From Hungatella effluvii (GTDB taxonomy: Bacteria; Bacillota; Clostridia; Lachnospirales; Lachnospiraceae): a stretch of DNA of 64,000 bases. The DNA lies in contig NZ_QJKD01000012.1 in the NCBI RefSeq assembly GCF_003201875.1, forward strand, positions 64,001 to 128,000, read 5' to 3'. Every line of letters starts with the position of its first letter. Position 1 is the first letter of the stretch. Below, one piece after another: positions 60,301 to 64,000 of the stretch. Position numbers and translations under genes: made by a program. The notes beneath the pieces are model-generated. The model saw only the letters and a program-made list of their open reading frames with translations. It was not told where the DNA came from and made no database searches.

Positions 60301-62309
60301 ACGTTCTCCTCCACACTCAAAATGGCCACAGTATAACCGGGGATCTGTGCCGTTATGCCGTCTTTCTCCATTTTTATCTCCACAGGCCCCTGCAGCACAG
60401 AAAAACGGCGTCCTCCTGTACAGGTTATAAATGCCGTTTTCTCTTCTCCTGAGAGATTGGCTATATAAAGCAGGTGATATCCGCTTCCCTCCCTCCGGTG
60501 CACGGCCAGCTCGATCTCCGGATCCCCGCATCCGTACTCTCTGCTCCGCCTTAACCGCTCCCAGAAACCGGCACCGATCTCTCCCACCTCTTCCGCAAAC
60601 AGAATTCCGGAGTCCTCCCCCTCTTCCACCATGCGTTTCAGTATTTCACACGACTTTAGGTTTCTGTCACACCGGGGAATGACCGGTCCCAGAATTACAG
60701 CCTTTCCCGGCAGACCGGCAAAATCCGCCAGGCGCTTCTGCGTCTTTGCATCCATGATATCCCCCGATGACACCGCAATCACATCGTATGGGAGCCACCT
60801 GTCATAGTCCAGATATTCATCGGAATAATCATAGATTTCATGTTCTTCGTCAAAGTGCTTTGCCAGTCCTTTTACCCAGGCATCATCCCAGTAATTTAAT
60901 TCCCTGTCCAGATAAAATCCCAGCTCTTCCTCCGGCAAGAACAGCGTGGCAGGTATATCCGGCCCCTTGATGAAACAGTTGGACGAAAACGAATTACAGT
61001 CCATCACGGAATAGAGGGCCTTCAGCCTCCCCATATCGTAATTCTTTAAAATCAGCACGCGGGGAGATCGGTTGAAATGGTATATTTCATGATCTTTCAA
61101 CAGTCTCAGCAGCTCCGAGAACATCTCGTAATACGGCTTCCTGATTCTTCCGTCGTTGGTCACAGGACAGCCCGTCCATCGGTCCCGCTCTGCCAGCATA
61201 TAGAAATTCACGCCCTTTAAACCATTCATCACAGAATACAGGTATCCGAACCGCTCTTCCTCTGCGGTCAGAAGCACTTCCCGGTCAAACCAGGAGCCGG
61301 AACCAAATTCCGGCACGAACGGAAAACGGCTGCTGCCAGCCAGATACCGAATTCTCTCCTTCAGCATGGCTGTATCTCCCGGCTCCGGATAGGCATCAAT
61401 CCCAGCCACCATGAGGCCTGGTATCTCCTCGTCTCTCTGAACCGAGACAGGCGTATAGTTCTGATACGCGCAGTTATGGAAAATCGGTACCGGCAGCTCC
61501 AGGCGGTTTATGATGTCCACCATCCGCCCCAGGGCAGCGAGAATCTGATACTCCTTAAATTCTATCCAGTCCAGATAATAGCAGAGCGACGAAAAATCGC
61601 CTTCCTCAAAGCCGCAGGGCGGTTCTGTCTCCTGAAATCCACTGTAATTTCTGTGATACCTCTCGTTCATGGCCGCCGTGGTACCGTATCGCTCCGCGAG
61701 GAATTTATGGTACTGTGCCTTCGAGCAGTCCGAGTAATCCATGATATACGGCCTGTCCCGGAAGAAATTACAAGTCTCGTTATCCGCCTGGATCAGGCAG
61801 ATACAGCCGCTGCCGCCGCAGTGCCGCTGCAGAATCGGCTTCAGCTTCTGAAAATAAATCTCCGTCTTCTCATACAGCTTATCACTCGCATAGGAAGGGA
61901 TTGGAAAGGGGCCCGTGGCATAGGGATACAGAACCGTGGTTCCCCATGGATTTTTCGCCTGAATCTCCTCATCCATCAAAATCCACTCCGGATATCCGAA
62001 ACCGGTCATCTCCGCGTTGATATGAGGCCCCGGACGAACGATGACGGCCAGGTTCATTTCCTCGCAGAGGGTTAAAAACAGGTCCAGATCCTTCTCTTCC
62101 TCGATCTCTCCAAAATCATACTTTCCTTCCTCATATTCATGGACCGACCAGGGAATATACGTTTCCACGATCTCAAATCCCATGCCCTTGATCTGTGACA
62201 GAACATGCCGCCAGTCTTTCTTCTTCGTCCTCCAGTAGTGTATCGAACCACTGTATAGAGGCCTTTCCACTCCGTTTATCCAGATTCCGTCATGTGTGAA
62301 TTTCACCAT
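60297..62309 (-). CDS. GH35-like beta-galactosidase
   Basis: Cytoplasmic glycoside hydrolase of 670 residues with a clan-A TIM barrel at the N-terminus. SGSIHYWR and VRPGPHINAEMTGFGYPEW are characteristic of family GH35. The proposed acid/base is Glu178 in IQADNETC and the nucleophile Glu334 in PEFGSGSW. No signal peptide is present, so it acts on imported oligosaccharides. GGAGG precedes the ATG. It lies between ABC permease genes and an unknown protein in one transcript. The specific galactoside is unknown, and assignment to GH35 against related clan-A families is by motif. Confidence 0.85.
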   Translation of the reverse strand: MVKFTHDGIWINGVERPLYSGSIHYWRTKKKDWRHVLSQIKGMGFEIVETYIPWSVHEYEEGKYDFGEIEEEKDLDLFLTLCEEMNLAVIVRPGPHINAEMTGFGYPEWILMDEEIQAKNPWGTTVLYPYATGPFPIPSYASDKLYEKTEIYFQKLKPILQRHCGGSGCICLIQADNETCNFFRDRPYIMDYSDCSKAQYHKFLAERYGTTAAMNERYHRNYSGFQETEPPCGFEEGDFSSLCYYLDWIEFKEYQILAALGRMVDIINRLELPVPIFHNCAYQNYTPVSVQRDEEIPGLMVAGIDAYPEPGDTAMLKERIRYLAGSSRFPFVPEFGSGSWFDREVLLTAEEERFGYLYSVMNGLKGVNFYMLAERDRWTGCPVTNDGRIRKPYYEMFSELLRLLKDHEIYHFNRSPRVLILKNYDMGRLKALYSVMDCNSFSSNCFIKGPDIPATLFLPEEELGFYLDRELNYWDDAWVKGLAKHFDEEHEIYDYSDEYLDYDRWLPYDVIAVSSGDIMDAKTQKRLADFAGLPGKAVILGPVIPRCDRNLKSCEILKRMVEEGEDSGILFAEEVGEIGAGFWERLRRSREYGCGDPEIELAVHRREGSGYHLLYIANLSGEEKTAFITCTGGRRFSVLQGPVEIKMEKDGITAQIPGYTVAILSVEENV

Positions 62310-62346
62310 GTTATTTCCTCCTCCGGCGCTTCCTTTCCGGACGCGC

Positions 62347-63189
62347 CTAACCCTTGACTGCTCCCGCCGTCATACCAGCTATAACCTGTTTCTGGAACAG
62401 CAGATACATAAAGACTACCGGGACGATCGAGATGACGAAGCCGGCGCAGAGGAGACCGTACTGTGTCACATAAGATCCCTTCAGCGCGGAGATTGTCATG
62501 GAAAGCGTCTTTCTGGCAGGCGTGGAGATCAGCACCAGCCCCAGAAGCAGATCGTTCCAGCAGTTTAAAAATGTGATGGTAGCCACCGTGGCGATTCCCG
62601 GCTTCGCTACCGGAAACACAATGTGAAAGAAGATTCCCGCCCGGCCGCACCCGTCGATCGTCGCCGCCTCATCGAGCTCCCTGGGAATCCCCTCCATGAA
62701 CCCGTTCATAATAAACATGGCAAAAGAAATGTTCACCGCTGTGTATACGATCATCAGGCCGGACAGATGGTCGATCAGATGAAGCCCTTTAAAGATCAGT
62801 ACGGAGGGAATCAAAAGCGCATGCACCGGAATCATAATACCCAGAGAAAAGTACACGGACAGCAGTCTGCTCTTCGTAACCCTCGTGAGAATATAGCTGG
62901 CCATGGACGTAATTACGGTAAGCACCGCCAGCGTTACCAGGCAGACGAGAATACTGTTTACAAAGCTCCGGCCGACTCTGGCTCCCTTCCACGCCTCCGC
63001 GTAGTTTGACCACATCGCCGCCTTCGGAAGGCCGAAGGAATTGCTGTAAATCTCATTGTTGTCCTTGAGTGAGGAAAAGACCACCCATATAAAAGGGTAA
63101 AGCGCTGCGACCGCCGATATGCTCATGATGGCATAGCACAAAACAGCGGTAACCCTGTATCTCAGAGATCGTTTTAAAAATCGTTCCAC
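62347..63189 (-). CDS. CUT1 ABC transporter permease (MalG type)
   Basis: Permease of about 280 residues with six helices, EAA loop RELDEAATIDGCGRAGIFFHI and the terminal AGAVKG. The likely start is GTG at 63189, 8 bases from AAGGGG; another GTG at 63198 overlaps the upstream stop. It is co-transcribed with the MalF-type gene upstream and the GH35-like gene downstream (37-base gap). The substrate is presumably a galactose-containing oligosaccharide. Confidence 0.92.
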   Translation of the reverse strand: MERFLKRSLRYRVTAVLCYAIMSISAVAALYPFIWVVFSSLKDNNEIYSNSFGLPKAAMWSNYAEAWKGARVGRSFVNSILVCLVTLAVLTVITSMASYILTRVTKSRLLSVYFSLGIMIPVHALLIPSVLIFKGLHLIDHLSGLMIVYTAVNISFAMFIMNGFMEGIPRELDEAATIDGCGRAGIFFHIVFPVAKPGIATVATITFLNCWNDLLLGLVLISTPARKTLSMTISALKGSYVTQYGLLCAGFVISIVPVVFMYLLFQKQVIAGMTAGAVKG

Positions 63190-63194
63190 AAGCC

Positions 63195-64000
63195 TCACCC
63201 CTTCTTTCTCTCTGCAAACCAGTTAAACAGTATGGTAACCGTTAAGGACACCGCCACAATGGTAATCGTCACCGCGCTTCCGAGGCCGAAATCCGAATTT
63301 ACAAAGGCCGACTTATACATGAATACTCCCAGGTATGCGGAGCGCACTCCCGGTCCGCCTCCAGTCATGATCCAGGAATGATCGAATGCCTTCAACGATC
63401 CGGTCAGGCACAGGATAATGCAGATATTTATAAATCCGGTGATCTGCGGCAGGATGACGTGGAAGAACGACTGTAATTTCCCCGCCCCGTCGATCTGTGC
63501 GCTCTCGATCAAGTCCTCCGGCACCGATTGAAGCGCTCCTAAAAATATGGTTACATAAAGGCCTATATACTGCCATACCTGCGGCGCCATTACCGCATAT
63601 AACAGTGTACGCGGATTGGACAGCCAGTTTGTCGCAAATCTTCCCAGACCGACCGCTGTCAGGATCTTATTGAAAATACCGATTTCGCTGTTATAAAACA
63701 GGGAAAACATCAGACCGATGGCAACCGGTGCGATAACCACCGGAAGGAAATAGATGGTGCGGAAGATCTTCATCCCCTTCGTCCAGCTGTATAAGAGGTA
63801 AGCCAGAAGAATTCCGGCTCCGATCTGGACGATGAGAGAGATCACGGTAAGCTTTACCGTGTTGGAAAATGTGAGCCAGTAGTCGCTGCTCGACGCAAGC
63901 TCCCTGTAATTGGCAAGTCCTGCAAAGACCTTCGCGGAAACGCCGTTCCAGGTCGTCAGACTGTACCAGAGCGTGAGAATCAGCGGCAGGAACAGAAAGA
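63195..64000 (-). CDS. CUT1 ABC transporter permease (MalF type), 5' end outside window
   Basis: Partial gene: the frame is open to the right edge and the start codon lies beyond 64000. The visible 268 codons contain several membrane helices (LPLILTLWYSLTTWNG at the edge, then IVQIGAGILLAYLLYSW) and the EAA loop region DLIESAQIDGAGKLQSFFHVILP. It pairs with the MalG-type permease. The binding-protein gene is expected just upstream, outside the window. Confidence 0.9.
   Translation of the reverse strand, partial: FLFLPLILTLWYSLTTWNGVSAKVFAGLANYRELASSSDYWLTFSNTVKLTVISLIVQIGAGILLAYLLYSWTKGMKIFRTIYFLPVVIAPVAIGLMFSLFYNSEIGIFNKILTAVGLGRFATNWLSNPRTLLYAVMAPQVWQYIGLYVTIFLGALQSVPEDLIESAQIDGAGKLQSFFHVILPQITGFINICIILCLTGSLKAFDHSWIMTGGGPGVRSAYLGVFMYKSAFVNSDFGLGSAVTITIVAVSLTVTILFNWFAERKKG

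Overview
The window looks like chromosome from a spore-forming, anaerobic gut Firmicute, most likely a Lachnospiraceae member (Clostridium cluster XIVa). Pointers are a spoIIM-xerD pair, a tryptophan T-box leader, AGGAGG ribosome binding sites, HemZ, YesM/YesN-type two-component systems and many sugar-acid genes. The genus is inference; I could run no database search. Almost every gene is intact; only the two edge genes are cut by the window.

1-14.5 kb: housekeeping genes, mostly on the minus strand. A partial YesM-like kinase, hemZ, a metallo-beta-lactamase-fold hydrolase, relA and adenosine deaminase come first. A plus-strand cupin/nitroreductase/lipoprotein trio follows, then a GltD-like oxidoreductase, a membrane-bound XRE regulator, a YtcJ-like amidohydrolase and apt with a possible attenuated leader. 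14.8-22.1 kb: a TM2 protein, then a minus-strand sugar operon with a GPH transporter, two AP-endonuclease-fold epimerases and two Gfo/Idh/MocA dehydrogenases, under an AraC regulator. 22.3-25.7 kb: xerD, spoIIM, a Nudix hydrolase and proC.

26-46.5 kb: an island for acid-sugar catabolism. It contains (i) a YheO-like regulator with a PLP ammonia-lyase-like enzyme and a metallo-amidohydrolase; (ii) a D-galactonate locus, with dgoD, a CUT1 ABC transporter and an IclR regulator on one strand and dgoA, dgoK and a GntR regulator on the other, whose two promoters carry an identical 16-bp palindrome; (iii) a nickel-pincer LarA-family enzyme with a split UxaA-type dehydratase and a GntP permease; (iv) a DUF1537 kinase, PdxA2 and a second GntP permease with a DeoR regulator, fitting D-threonate/D-erythronate use. 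Group (iii) is the best candidate for an undescribed pathway.

46.7-54 kb: a complete trpEGDCFBA operon behind a consensus promoter and a T-box leader with a TGG specifier. 54-60 kb: an Rpn-family nuclease and a cluster of palindromic elements: a 291-bp MITE-like element with 8-bp target duplications, and two copies of a 161-bp imperfect palindrome. 56.4-64 kb: a YesMN two-component system, an unknown protein, a GH35-like beta-galactosidase and two CUT1 permeases, together a galactoside-utilisation locus that runs off the right edge.
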